Source of the DNA: Polyangiaceae bacterium
GTDB lineage: Bacteria; Myxococcota_A; Polyangia; Polyangiales; Polyangiaceae
Assembly: GCA_016712345.1 (NCBI GenBank)
Contig: JADJRH010000001.1
Location: forward strand, 1,240,001-1,304,000
Direction of reading: 5' to 3'
Length of the DNA: 64,000 nt
Below, in pieces: positions 44,856 to 53,533 of the stretch. How positions within the stretch are numbered: the first letter of the stretch is position 1; every line of letters begins with the position of its first letter. The notes under the pieces were generated by a model that was not told the DNA's origin, ran no database searches, and saw only the letters and a list, made by a program, of their open reading frames with translations. The translations under genes and the position numbers were made by a program.

Positions 44856-46247
44856 ATGGGCGACGACAAACCTCAGGATAAACCGCCGACGTCGCGCTTG
44901 GGGCGCCTTGCGCGATTGGCCACGCTCGCACCCAAGAGTCTTCCTTTTGCGCTTGAGGGGGCGAAGCGCGCGTTGGGTGTGAAACGCACCGAGGAAGAGC
45001 AGGAAGAGGCGAAGAAAAAGCTGTCGGCCGACGCCAAAAAAGCGGCGGAGGCAATGCTCAAGACGCTCGGCGAAATGAAGGGTCTGCCGCTGAAACTCGG
45101 GCAGATGGCAAGTTACATCGACGGGATTGTTCCCCCCGGATACGAAGACAAAGTTCAGCGAGCGCTCAAAAAGCTTCAAGACAAGGCTCCACCGCTTTCA
45201 CCTGAAGCGGCTGAAACCATGGTGAAGAGCGAGCTTGGGGCGCCGCCTGAAGAGGTGTTTCACACGTGGGAACGTGAGCCGTTTGCCGCGGCGAGCATTG
45301 GACAGGTGCACCGAGCATGGACGCGGCACGGCGATCACGTGGCTGTGAAGGTGCAATATCCGGGGATCGACAAGGCGATCGAAAACGATCTGAAAAGCAT
45401 CTCGCTGCTTGAGCAGATGATGTCGCCGGTGTCTCGCAAACTGAATGCGAAACAAACGCTCGACGAGATTCGTCAGGTATTCACCGATGAGCTTGATTAC
45501 TCGCGCGAAGCCGAGATGGCCGACTTGTTTAGGCGCATCAACGCGGATGACCCGGACATGGTCATTCCACGTGTACACCATTCGCTGACGACGCGACGTG
45601 TACTCACGACAGAACTTGTGAACGGTATCGGCTACCAGGAGATGTGTGAAAAAGGCACGCAGGAAGAGCGCAATCGGGCGGGGCAGACAATTTGGAAATT
45701 CACGTTTCGGTCAATGATGCGTTACGGCGTTTTGTACGCCGATCCGCACCCGGGCAATTACCGATTTTTGCCGGACGGGCGCGTGGCATTTTTGGATTTT
45801 GGATGTGTGAAAGTGCTGCCGCCGGAGCTTGTGGCAGGCATGAAACGGTATCTGCGCGCGGCGATGGACAGCGATTGGAAGGAGTTCGATCGCGCGTGTG
45901 TGGAAGTGCTCGGCTACGACCCAAACGACGAGAGTTGGGATCTTTACCGCAGCTACACAATGGAGCTTTGCATGCCCATTGTGTGGAAAGGCGTGTGGGA
46001 ATCATCGCCCGAAAAAGCGCGCGAAACGGTGCACTATCTGGTGCGTGGAATTAAGGGGCTCGCCAAAAAAGAGGGTGAAGCGCTGCCTGTGATTCCGCAC
46101 GTGCCGAAAATGCCGCAGGACTTTACGTTCGTGAACAGGCTGCAATGGGGGCTTTCATCGGTGCTGGCGGGGTTGCGTACACATGCGCCGTTCCGGCAAA
46201 TGAGCGAGCCGTGGATACGCGACGGTCTCCACCCCATCCCCAAATGA
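44856..46247 (+). CDS. UbiB/ABC1-family atypical kinase (paralog 1)
   Basis: The 463-residue product has the family-specific KxGQ motif in LPLKLGQMASY, the Ala-rich loop FAAASIGQVHRAW, the catalytic Lys in VAVKVQYPG, YADPHPGNYRFL (catalytic loop) and the metal-binding VAFLDFGCV. Members support isoprenoid-quinone and lipid metabolism as ATPases or unusual kinases. No C-terminal membrane helix is evident. A second, clearly different paralog is encoded at 54281. Confidence 0.88.
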   Translation: MGDDKPQDKPPTSRLGRLARLATLAPKSLPFALEGAKRALGVKRTEEEQEEAKKKLSADAKKAAEAMLKTLGEMKGLPLKLGQMASYIDGIVPPGYEDKVQRALKKLQDKAPPLSPEAAETMVKSELGAPPEEVFHTWEREPFAAASIGQVHRAWTRHGDHVAVKVQYPGIDKAIENDLKSISLLEQMMSPVSRKLNAKQTLDEIRQVFTDELDYSREAEMADLFRRINADDPDMVIPRVHHSLTTRRVLTTELVNGIGYQEMCEKGTQEERNRAGQTIWKFTFRSMMRYGVLYADPHPGNYRFLPDGRVAFLDFGCVKVLPPELVAGMKRYLRAAMDSDWKEFDRACVEVLGYDPNDESWDLYRSYTMELCMPIVWKGVWESSPEKARETVHYLVRGIKGLAKKEGEALPVIPHVPKMPQDFTFVNRLQWGLSSVLAGLRTHAPFRQMSEPWIRDGLHPIPK

Positions 46248-46257
46248 AGCCGATCGT

Positions 46258-46322
46258 GCTGCGGCGCGCGGCAAATCGTCGGTCGGTTTCCGGGCTGCGG
46301 CGCGCGGCTAAATCGTCGGTCG
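46258..46322. repeat. 28-bp direct repeat, two copies
   Basis: Two near-identical copies (46258-46285 and 46294-46322) of a sequence beginning GCTGCGGCGCGCGGC and ending AAATCGTCGGTCG lie between the UbiB-like gene and glyQ, differing by one inserted T. Their GCGCGCGGCTA core resembles the duplicated repeat at 32583. Confidence 0.8.
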
Positions 46323-46374
46323 CTCGAAATATGTGGTAAAGGCGCGGCGCGCTGAAATAGAGCGGACGGTTAGA

Positions 46375-47295
46375 ATGACGTTTCAAGACATTCTTCTCAA
46401 TTTGCAAAAATTCTGGGCGGATCGCGGCTGTTTAATTGTGCAGCCGTACAACTCAGAAGTGGGTGCCGGCACATACAATCCGGCAACATTTCTGCGCGCG
46501 CTCGGTCCCGAGCCTTGGAACGTGGCGTTTGTGGAGCCGTCTCGCCGCCCGTCCGATGGGCGTTACGGTGAAAATCCAAACCGCCTGCAGCAGTTTCACC
46601 AGTTCCAAGTGATCCTGAAACCAAGCCCGATCAATATTCAGGATTTGTACCTCGATTCGCTGCGCGCTCTCGGTACCGAACCGCTCGATCACGACGTGCG
46701 ATTTGTGGAGGACGACTGGGAGTCGCCCACGTTGGGCGCGTGGGGTTTGGGTTGGCAGGTGTGGCTCGATGGGCTTGAGATCTCGCAGTTCACGTACTTT
46801 CAACAAGTCGGCGGGATCGACTGCAAACCGGTTGCGGGTGAATTGACGTACGGCGTGGAACGCATCGCGATGTACCTGCAGGACAAGGACGCGATCTACG
46901 ACTGTGACTTTTCAAACAACCCCAAAGTCAAATACGGCGAGGTGTACAAACGCGCCGAGTGGGAATGGTCGACGTACAACTTTGAAGAAGCCGATGTGGC
47001 CGAGCACTTCGCGGCGTTTGATCACTGCGAGGCAGAAGCGAAAAGGCTTATTTTTAGGGGTGTTGATGCGTCGGCAAAAGATGCCAAGCCCGACAGTATG
47101 AAGGCGCTGGTGCTGCCGGCGTACGACTTCGTTGTGAAAGCGGCGCACCGGTTTAACGTGCTCGATGCGCGCGGCGCGATCAGCGTGACCGAGCGTCAGC
47201 GGTTTATCGGGCGCGTGCGGGGGCTCGCCAAACTCATTGCTGAAACGTACGTAGCGCAGCGAGAGAGCATGGGCTTTCCGTTGCTCGCCAAATAA
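46375..47295 (+). CDS. glyQ: Glycine-tRNA ligase alpha subunit
   Basis: The 306-residue product is the catalytic subunit of the heterotetrameric (alpha2-beta2) bacterial enzyme. Marks include LQKFWADRGCLIVQPY, EVGAGTYNPATFLR, the motif VEPSRRPSDGRYGENPNR, LQQFHQFQVILKPSP and GVERIAMYLQ. The ATG at 46375 is the family start. The beta-subunit gene glyS normally follows at once, but here recQ begins 6 bases after the stop and no glyS lies anywhere in the window. Confidence 0.96.
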   Translation: MTFQDILLNLQKFWADRGCLIVQPYNSEVGAGTYNPATFLRALGPEPWNVAFVEPSRRPSDGRYGENPNRLQQFHQFQVILKPSPINIQDLYLDSLRALGTEPLDHDVRFVEDDWESPTLGAWGLGWQVWLDGLEISQFTYFQQVGGIDCKPVAGELTYGVERIAMYLQDKDAIYDCDFSNNPKVKYGEVYKRAEWEWSTYNFEEADVAEHFAAFDHCEAEAKRLIFRGVDASAKDAKPDSMKALVLPAYDFVVKAAHRFNVLDARGAISVTERQRFIGRVRGLAKLIAETYVAQRESMGFPLLAK

Positions 47296-47301
47296 AGTTT
47301 C

Positions 47302-49188
47302 GTGCAAAGCCTCAAAACGCTGCTGAACGAACGCTTCGGTTTTGCGGCGTTTCGGCCGTACCAAGAGGCTGTTTGTCGCGCCGTCGCCGATGGGCGCGAC
47401 GTGCTTTTGGTCATGCCCACAGGGGCGGGGAAATCACTTTGTTACCAACTTCCCGGACTGGCGCGCGGCGGCACAACTCTCGTTGTGAGTCCGCTCATCG
47501 CGCTCATGGAAGATCAAGTGGCAAAGCTCAAGTCGCAGGGGCTTGCCGCGGAACGCATTCACTCAGGGCGTGATCGGCTCTCGTCTCGTGAAGTGTGCAG
47601 GCAATACCTTCTCGGCAAACTCGACTTTCTGTTCATCGCTCCAGAAAGGCTCAAAGTGCCGGGGTTCCCCGAGATGTTGTCAAAGCGTGAACTGTCACTT
47701 ATCGCTGTGGATGAAGCTCATTGCATCTCGAATTGGGGGCATGACTTTCGAACGGAATACAGGATGTTGGGGCAACGCCTTCCGGCGTTTCGACCCACGC
47801 CGGTGATCGCAATGACAGCAACGGCGACACCGCTCGTTCAAGATGACATTGCGCGGCAGCTCGCTCTGCAAGAAGAAGAGCGGTTTATCCACGGATTTCG
47901 GCGCACAAACATTGGTGTGGAAGTGGTGGAGGCCAGTGTCGGGGAACGCGCTCGCATTGTGAAAGAGGCCCTTTCACTGCGCGTTCGCAGGCCGGCAATT
48001 GTGTACACACCCACGCGCAAAGAAGCGGAGAGCCTTGCCGAAGAGCTGGCGAGTGTGGACACAACCGCGGCGTACCACGCGGGGCTTTCAGCTTCGGATC
48101 GCGAAGCCGTTCAAAAGCGATTTTTGGCGGGAGAAATCGCTATCACGGTGGCGACGATCGCGTTTGGAATGGGCATTGACAAAGCCGACATTCGAACGGT
48201 GATTCACACCGCGCTGCCGGGCAGTGTTGAAGCCTATTACCAGGAGATTGGCAGGGCCGGGCGTGACGGAAAGCCGAGCCGCGCGATCTTGCTCCATTCG
48301 TTTTTTGACAGGCGTACACATAACTTTTTTTTGGATCGCGACTACCCCGATCCGGCGGTGATCGAAAAGCTTTACAAGGCGCTTTCAAACGAGTGGGAAA
48401 CGCGGGCGGCGATCTTTAAGAAAGTGTCAAAAGACCCTCATTTGGGCGACGACGAAGTGTTCGACAGGGTGCTCCAGAAGTTGTGTGTTCATCGCGGTGC
48501 GGAAAGCGATTTTGATCGCGGCGAAGAGGGTGATTTTGAAGAGCGGATTCGTCGAGGCCGCGCCGAATGGAAGGCGCCGTACGTGGCACAGCGCGATCAC
48601 AAGCGAAGTGAGCTGGATCTGGTGGCTCGCTTTGCCGAAAGCCACGGTTGTCGAATGGTGGCGCTGGTGCGGCATTTCGGCGATCAAGAAGACTCCGGCG
48701 AGCCCTGCGGGATCTGCGACGCGTGCGCGCCGAACAAGTGTTACGTGCGCAAGTTTCGTCTCGCCACGCCCGAGGAACAAGTGGCGATGGCCGAGATCGT
48801 GGGCGCTCTTGTCGAACGGCCAAACTACGCTGTGGGAAGGCTGTATCGCGACGTTTTTGAAGGCAGCGTGATCGATCGTGACCGCTTTGAAGATCTGCTC
48901 GGAGCGCTGGTGCGCGCGCGAATTGTGGAGCTTGAAAACGACGAGTTTGAAAAGGACGGCGTGACCATTCGCTTTGAGCGGGCGTCGCTCGGGGCCGAAG
49001 CCGCAAAAGCCGGCACGTCGCTCAGCTCTGTTGAAATTCCGCTCACCGATAAACGAAGCGAAAAAAAGCGGTCACGCAGAGGCTCACGACCCGTGCGAAC
49101 GACGGAAGGGGCGCGGGTTGAGAAGGGCGCCCGCGCAGTGCCACCTTGGTTGAAGCGCCGCGCAAAATCGGCCGGCGCCAAAAAGTAG
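47302..49188 (+). CDS. recQ: ATP-dependent DNA helicase RecQ
   Basis: The 628-residue product (GTG start) has the RecQ core: FRPYQEAVCRAV (motif 0), MPTGAGKSLCYQLP (Walker A), VDEAHCISNWGHDFR (DEAH box and aromatic loop), AMTATATP, YHAGLSASDRE and IGRAGRDGKPS. The RecQ-Ct zinc site is present (CGICDACAPNKC with an earlier Cys), then a winged-helix region. No clear HRDC domain remains; the C-terminus is basic and Ser/Arg-rich. It begins 6 bases after glyQ, so the two share a transcript. Confidence 0.94.
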   Translation: MQSLKTLLNERFGFAAFRPYQEAVCRAVADGRDVLLVMPTGAGKSLCYQLPGLARGGTTLVVSPLIALMEDQVAKLKSQGLAAERIHSGRDRLSSREVCRQYLLGKLDFLFIAPERLKVPGFPEMLSKRELSLIAVDEAHCISNWGHDFRTEYRMLGQRLPAFRPTPVIAMTATATPLVQDDIARQLALQEEERFIHGFRRTNIGVEVVEASVGERARIVKEALSLRVRRPAIVYTPTRKEAESLAEELASVDTTAAYHAGLSASDREAVQKRFLAGEIAITVATIAFGMGIDKADIRTVIHTALPGSVEAYYQEIGRAGRDGKPSRAILLHSFFDRRTHNFFLDRDYPDPAVIEKLYKALSNEWETRAAIFKKVSKDPHLGDDEVFDRVLQKLCVHRGAESDFDRGEEGDFEERIRRGRAEWKAPYVAQRDHKRSELDLVARFAESHGCRMVALVRHFGDQEDSGEPCGICDACAPNKCYVRKFRLATPEEQVAMAEIVGALVERPNYAVGRLYRDVFEGSVIDRDRFEDLLGALVRARIVELENDEFEKDGVTIRFERASLGAEAAKAGTSLSSVEIPLTDKRSEKKRSRRGSRPVRTTEGARVEKGARAVPPWLKRRAKSAGAKK

Positions 49189-49282
49189 GCGCGGAGCACC
49201 GATCTCGCGATGCACCGTCTCGCCGGGGCTTTTGGGGCCGGGAGCTGGCCTTGGTTGTGCAACCTCCCTACGTTGGAGTCCC

Positions 49283-49597
49283 ATGCTGTCCAATAGGATT
49301 CGTTGCGGAGCGCTGTGCGTTTGGCTGGGATCGACGGCGGCGCTCGGGTGCGTGATCAATTCGCGCGGCGCCGCCGAGCCGATGGTGCGTCAGCGGGCCT
49401 CGGCCGATCTGGATTGCCCTCAAAAAGACGTTCGGCTTGAACTGATCGAAATCGGCAATCGCTATAAAGCGATCGGTTGTGGCCGTTCCAAAGTGTACAA
49501 AACGGCGTGCGTTGGCCTTCAGTGCACCGTGGCCGGTGACGATGAACCGTCCATTCCGTGGCGTGATCGGCCGGGCCCAGATGAGCCGCATCGCTAG
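49283..49597 (+). CDS. Small lipoprotein
   Basis: The 104-residue product has a signal peptide with lipobox (AALGC) and a short domain with five Cys (for example DLDCPQKD, AIGCGRSKVYKTACVGLQC). The lipobox fixes the ATG at 49283 within a longer open frame. Four or more Cys in so small a domain suggest disulfides. Similar short Cys domains occur in myxobacterial lipoproteins; function unknown. Confidence 0.68.
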   Translation: MLSNRIRCGALCVWLGSTAALGCVINSRGAAEPMVRQRASADLDCPQKDVRLELIEIGNRYKAIGCGRSKVYKTACVGLQCTVAGDDEPSIPWRDRPGPDEPHR

Positions 49598-49685
49598 CAT
49601 TTGAGGGCGCAAAAGCGGCGCAAACATCGGCGAGCGGCGAAAAGTTTCGGGCGTGATCCGGCGCGCTCGATTAGCATGCGCGCCC

Positions 49686-50201
49686 ATGAAAAAAGCCGCA
49701 GAACGCCGCCTTCTCAAAGCGATTTTTGATCCGAAAGAAGGGTGGCCGTTCACGGAGGATGAGATTCCGATCGCTACCGGAACCGCCCCCGACGGAAACC
49801 CATTTGTGGTGCTGTCGGTGGAGGATCGTGAAGTGGTGGTGGCTGAAAAAACGGCCTGGGCGGGAGATGACAACGAGGGGCCGAGTCCGCATCGGGTCGT
49901 GGCTTTTTTGGCGTTCAGCGGTGTTGCCGTTGAAGATACCAAGGTGTTGCTTCAAGAAAACTTGGGTACACATGGGCTGCCTGCGTGGGGGCTCGACGAC
50001 GACGGGGATCTCACCCTTTCGATCTCGGTGCTGGTGGGCAACACTGTGCCTCTTCATGTTGTTCGAAATCAGCTTTTGGTGGGCGTCGGGCTCATTGTTG
50101 AAACGGTGAACAACGTGCTCAACGCAGTGCAAAACAGCTCCAATGGGCAGGGTGCCAATCCACCATCTTCGCTTCTGCCACGCCTGCTGACCGCGCTCTG
50201 A
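49686..50201 (+). CDS. Small protein, possibly YbjN/T3S-chaperone-like
   Basis: The 171-residue product begins MKKAAERRLL. An alpha-beta pattern (VVLSVEDREVVVAEKTAW, HRVVAFLAFSGV, LTLSISVLVGNTVPLHVV followed by a helix) is reminiscent of the YbjN / type III chaperone fold, but I see no diagnostic motif. It ends one base before the histone-deacetylase-like gene starts, so it is probably in its operon. Confidence 0.65.
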   Translation: MKKAAERRLLKAIFDPKEGWPFTEDEIPIATGTAPDGNPFVVLSVEDREVVVAEKTAWAGDDNEGPSPHRVVAFLAFSGVAVEDTKVLLQENLGTHGLPAWGLDDDGDLTLSISVLVGNTVPLHVVRNQLLVGVGLIVETVNNVLNAVQNSSNGQGANPPSSLLPRLLTAL

Positions 50202-50202
50202 A

Positions 50203-50940
50203 ATGGGGGAGTCTTTAGGAAAGCTGGGGAGGCTTTTAAGAAAAAGCGCCGACCGGGCGATTGTGCAAACGCGGCGCGAGCTGAGAAAGCTCTCCGCGAA
50301 AATGGCGGGCACCGAGATCGATCTGGTGTTTCACGCCGCGTACGCACCGCCCGACAGCCACATTGTGGATGCAGAGCGCTCGGCGAAGATCTTGAGTCAC
50401 CTGCTGACCGAAGGGCTGACAGTTGGGTCGCGCGTGCTTGTTCCGCCGGCGCTTTCGGTCGCGGAGCTGCGACGTGTACACAAGGACGAATATTTGGAAT
50501 CGCTCGACGCGCCGAGTGCGGTGGCGCGGGCTTTGGGCGGTGATGAGCCCCCGCCCCCCGACGTGGCCGAGGGGTATCTGGAAGCCCAAAGGTGGGCCAC
50601 TTCGGGAACGGTGTACGCAACGGTTCGCGCGCTGCAAAAGCGCCGATTGGTGGTGAATCTGGGCGGTGGGTTTCACCACGCCGAACGGGCACGCGGAAGT
50701 GGGTTTTGCCTATTCAACGACATCGCCGTTGCGATCGAAAAAGTGCGGCAAAACGGCTTTTTGGGGCGAATCCTTGTGATCGACTTGGATCTGCACCAAG
50801 GCGACGGGACGCGGCGCATTTTGCAAACGACCCGCAGATCGTTGCCGCAAGTGTACACGCGACGGCATGGGACGAAGAACCGTTCGAAAACGCGATTGAC
50901 TTGGCGCTCGGTTCGGGAGTCGGCGACGCAACGTACCTAG
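50203..50940 (+). CDS. Histone-deacetylase-like protein, N-terminal part (frameshifted)
   Basis: The 245-residue frame opens an arginase/deacetylase-fold (HDAC-like) domain. RRVHKDEYLESL and NLGGGFHHAERARGSGFCLFNDIAVA hold the catalytic His-His pair, and ILVIDLDLHQGDGT has the metal-binding Asp-x-His. The frame goes wrong at the T-run 50819-50822: with one more T the expected IFANDPQIVAASVH follows. Residues after RRI in this frame are therefore spurious. Bacterial relatives act on acetylated polyamines, acetoin or other small amides; the true substrate is unknown. Confidence 0.8.
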   Translation: MGESLGKLGRLLRKSADRAIVQTRRELRKLSAKMAGTEIDLVFHAAYAPPDSHIVDAERSAKILSHLLTEGLTVGSRVLVPPALSVAELRRVHKDEYLESLDAPSAVARALGGDEPPPPDVAEGYLEAQRWATSGTVYATVRALQKRRLVVNLGGGFHHAERARGSGFCLFNDIAVAIEKVRQNGFLGRILVIDLDLHQGDGTRRILQTTRRSLPQVYTRRHGTKNRSKTRLTWRSVRESATQRT

Positions 50941-52043
50941 CCGCGGTGCGCGACGTGATCGCCCAAGCGTCGGCGCGCGGCGAGCCTGCTTTGGTGATCT
51001 ATGTGGCCGGCGTGGACGTGGCGATCGACGACACACTCGGGAGTTGGCGAGTGAGCCACGACGCGATCTTTGAGCGCGATCGCCTTGTGATCGAGCGGTT
51101 TCGCAACGTGCCTTTGGTAATGGTCCCGGCCGGGGGCTACGGGCGTGACGCATGGAGGCACACGGCCCGAACGCTCGTGTGGTTGCTTTCGGGGGAGGAC
51201 CGTCCGTTTTCAACGCAACTTGATGCCGAACTGAAGGCGCTTCGAAAAATTGCGAGATCGCTCGGTGAAAATGAACTTTCCGGGCGACGTGACCGCGCGG
51301 ACGATTTTGGTATTACCGAAGCTGATCTGATGGGCGACCTTGTTCGCAATCGGCCGCGGAGCCAGTTGCTCGGTTTTTACACTGCGTTTGGGGTGGAGCT
51401 GGCATTTGAAAAATACGGGCTCATTGAGCACATTCGAAAGCGCGGTTACCCCCGTGTTCGCGTGGAGCTGAATCTGCAGGCGGGCAGCGGTGAAGCCATT
51501 ACTGTGTACACAGATGACGCGCACCGCCTTCATGTTGTGGAGTTGGTTGTGCGCGAAATGCGCGATGTGGCGCCGTATCGTCTTTTGTCGATTGAGTGGC
51601 TGCTTTTGCAGGATCCGAATGCGAAGCCGTCGCCCGATCGACCCCTGCTTCCGGGGCAGGATCATCCCGGCCTGGGCGCGCTGAAGATCGTGATTGGAAT
51701 GTTGGCAATGGCCGCGGAGCGTCTTCGATTTGACGGGCTTTCGTTTGTACCGGCGCACTATCACACGGCGGCTCAGGCGCGCGGCGTGTTGCGCTTTTTG
51801 AATGCTGCGGATGAGGCTCGGTTTACGTGCATCAAAGAAGCTGTGGGTGCGAAGTCGATCGGTGAAATATCCCTCTTGCTGAACGCCGATGGGCTGGTGG
51901 ACGACGGGAGCGGGGAAGTGATCAAGTGGAAACCCGCGCAGATGGTGATGCCCATTTCGGAGGCGCTGCGGGGCGAATTTGGGCCGGACTACGATCGACG
52001 CGTGGAGCAGGCGGCGCGCAGCATGCGTTTCGTTTTAAAGTGA
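50823..52043 (+). CDS. HDAC-like protein, C-terminal part with extra domain
   Basis: This frame continues the deacetylase. FANDPQIVAASVHATAWDEE follows the break. Then come VIYVAGVDVAIDDTLGSWRVSHD (Asp metal ligand, where the family has AGxDxxxxDxLG) and MVPAGGYGRDAWRHTAR. From about nucleotide 51290 to the stop comes a further domain of some 250 residues that I do not recognise. It includes RPRSQLLGFYTAFGVELAFEKYG, VELNLQAGSGEAITVY and LLPGQDHPGLGAL. If the shift is corrected the gene runs from 50203 to 52043, about 613 residues. The listed start is the resumption point, not a start codon. Confidence 0.75.
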   Translation, partial: ANDPQIVAASVHATAWDEEPFENAIDLALGSGVGDATYLAAVRDVIAQASARGEPALVIYVAGVDVAIDDTLGSWRVSHDAIFERDRLVIERFRNVPLVMVPAGGYGRDAWRHTARTLVWLLSGEDRPFSTQLDAELKALRKIARSLGENELSGRRDRADDFGITEADLMGDLVRNRPRSQLLGFYTAFGVELAFEKYGLIEHIRKRGYPRVRVELNLQAGSGEAITVYTDDAHRLHVVELVVREMRDVAPYRLLSIEWLLLQDPNAKPSPDRPLLPGQDHPGLGALKIVIGMLAMAAERLRFDGLSFVPAHYHTAAQARGVLRFLNAADEARFTCIKEAVGAKSIGEISLLLNADGLVDDGSGEVIKWKPAQMVMPISEALRGEFGPDYDRRVEQAARSMRFVLK

Positions 52044-52065
52044 TTTGCGGCCGCGTCGGGGAGCG

Positions 52066-53367
52066 TTATTCGCGGTCTTCGAGACGGGTATACTCACGGC
52101 AAGGTTCGCCCGTGTAGATCTGGCGCGGGCGACCGATTTTGCCGCCGGCAGCGAGCGTCATTTCACGAAAGTGGGCGATCCATCCGGGAAGGCGACCGAG
52201 GGCGAACATGACAGTGAACATGTTCGTGGGGAAGCCGAGCGCGCGGTAGATGATGCCGCTGTAGAAGTCGACGTTCGGGTAGAGCTTGCGGTCGATGAAA
52301 TACGGGTCCTTGAGCGCTGCTTCTTCGAGCTTTTGAGCAACGTCGAGGAGCGGGTCACGGATGCCGAGCTTGCCGAGCACTTTGTCGGCCGCGGCTTTGA
52401 TCAAGCGCGCGCGCGGATCGTAGTTTTTGTAAACGCGATGACCAAAGCCGGAGAGACGGAAATTTGAATTTTTGTCTTTGGCGAGGTTCACGAACTTTTG
52501 AACGTCGCCGCCGTCTTTGAGGATCGTCTCCAGCATCTCAACGACTTCTTGGTTTGCGCCGCCGTGAAGCGGGCCCCAGAGAGCGCAGATGCCGGCGGCG
52601 ATACACGCAAACAGGTTGGCCTTGGAACTGCCAACCAAACGCACTGTGGACGTGGAGCAGTTTTGTTCGTGATCGGCGTGAAGGATCAAAAGCAGGTTGA
52701 GTACCTTCACCAACTCTTCATCGATTTCATAAGGCTCAGCCGGAACGCTGAACATCATGTTGAGGAAGTTGGCGCAGTACGAAAGCGAATTGTGTGGGTA
52801 CACAAAGGGCTGGCCAATGGACTTTTTGTAGCTGTACGCCGCGATCGTTCGAACCTTTGAGAGGAGGCGCGCGATCGTGATGTCCATGAACTCTTTGTTG
52901 TCGACGTCGAGCGCCTCGGGGTAGTAGCTGGACAGCGACGACACCATGGCGCTGAGAATGGCCATGGGATGCGCTGTGGTCGGGTACCCATCGAAGAAGC
53001 GCTTCATGTCCTCGTGAATCATCGAGTGACGTGTGAGCAATGTGGAGAACCGCGACAGCTCGGTTTTGTTTGGGAGCTTGCCGTAGATGAGCAGGTAGCT
53101 CGTCTCGACGAAGGTGGATTTTTCACCGAGTTCGTCGATTGGGATGCCTCGGTAACGAAGGATGCCTTGTTCGCCGTCGATGAACGTGATCGCGCTCGTT
53201 GTGGAGGCGGTGTTCATGAACGCGGGATCGAGACAGACGTAGCCCGTCTTGTTTCGAAGCGCTCCGACGTCGATCGCCTTTTCCCCTTCCGAGCCGACCA
53301 CGACCGGCAGCTCGATCGTTTGCTGTTTGCCGTCGATGGTGAGGGTCAACTTGGCGGTCTCTTGCAC
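52066..53367 (-). CDS. gltA: Citrate synthase
   Basis: The 433-residue product condenses acetyl-CoA and oxaloacetate. Family marks are GILRYRGIPIDEL, LLILHADHEQNCSTSTVR (active-site His), LWGPLHGGANQEVVEML (second His) and FRLSGFGHRVYKNYDPRA (with catalytic Asp nearby). The GTG at 53367 is chosen because AGGAG lies six bases upstream and the family N-terminus LTLTIDGKQ follows; an upstream ATG at 53466 adds 33 unrelated residues. It converges with the deacetylase-like gene, 22 bases apart. Confidence 0.96.
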   Translation of the reverse strand: MQETAKLTLTIDGKQQTIELPVVVGSEGEKAIDVGALRNKTGYVCLDPAFMNTASTTSAITFIDGEQGILRYRGIPIDELGEKSTFVETSYLLIYGKLPNKTELSRFSTLLTRHSMIHEDMKRFFDGYPTTAHPMAILSAMVSSLSSYYPEALDVDNKEFMDITIARLLSKVRTIAAYSYKKSIGQPFVYPHNSLSYCANFLNMMFSVPAEPYEIDEELVKVLNLLLILHADHEQNCSTSTVRLVGSSKANLFACIAAGICALWGPLHGGANQEVVEMLETILKDGGDVQKFVNLAKDKNSNFRLSGFGHRVYKNYDPRARLIKAAADKVLGKLGIRDPLLDVAQKLEEAALKDPYFIDRKLYPNVDFYSGIIYRALGFPTNMFTVMFALGRLPGWIAHFREMTLAAGGKIGRPRQIYTGEPCREYTRLEDRE

Positions 53368-53370
53368 GTT

Positions 53371-53378
53371 CTTCTCCT
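53371..53378 (-). promoter_or_regulatory. Ribosome binding site deciding the gltA start
   Basis: On the minus strand AGGAGAAG precedes GTG 53367 by a few bases. No comparable site precedes the upstream ATG at 53466. Confidence 0.7.
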
Positions 53379-53533
53379 CTTGCCGCAGCGCGGCGAAGCT
53401 AACACGATCATTGAAGCGGTCTAAAGGCTTTCCGCCGAACGTGTGAATGATCCAGTGCCGAATCACGAGATCATCGGCGATCTGTGCGTAGGCTTGACGA
53501 AACGGTTGGTCAGCGCGCAGAAATAGCGGGCTT

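Noticed and set aside
50592..50822. Upstream part of the second deacetylase frame as coding
   Set aside because: Here the other frame carries the conserved HDAC motifs; coding switches only at the T-run near 50820.
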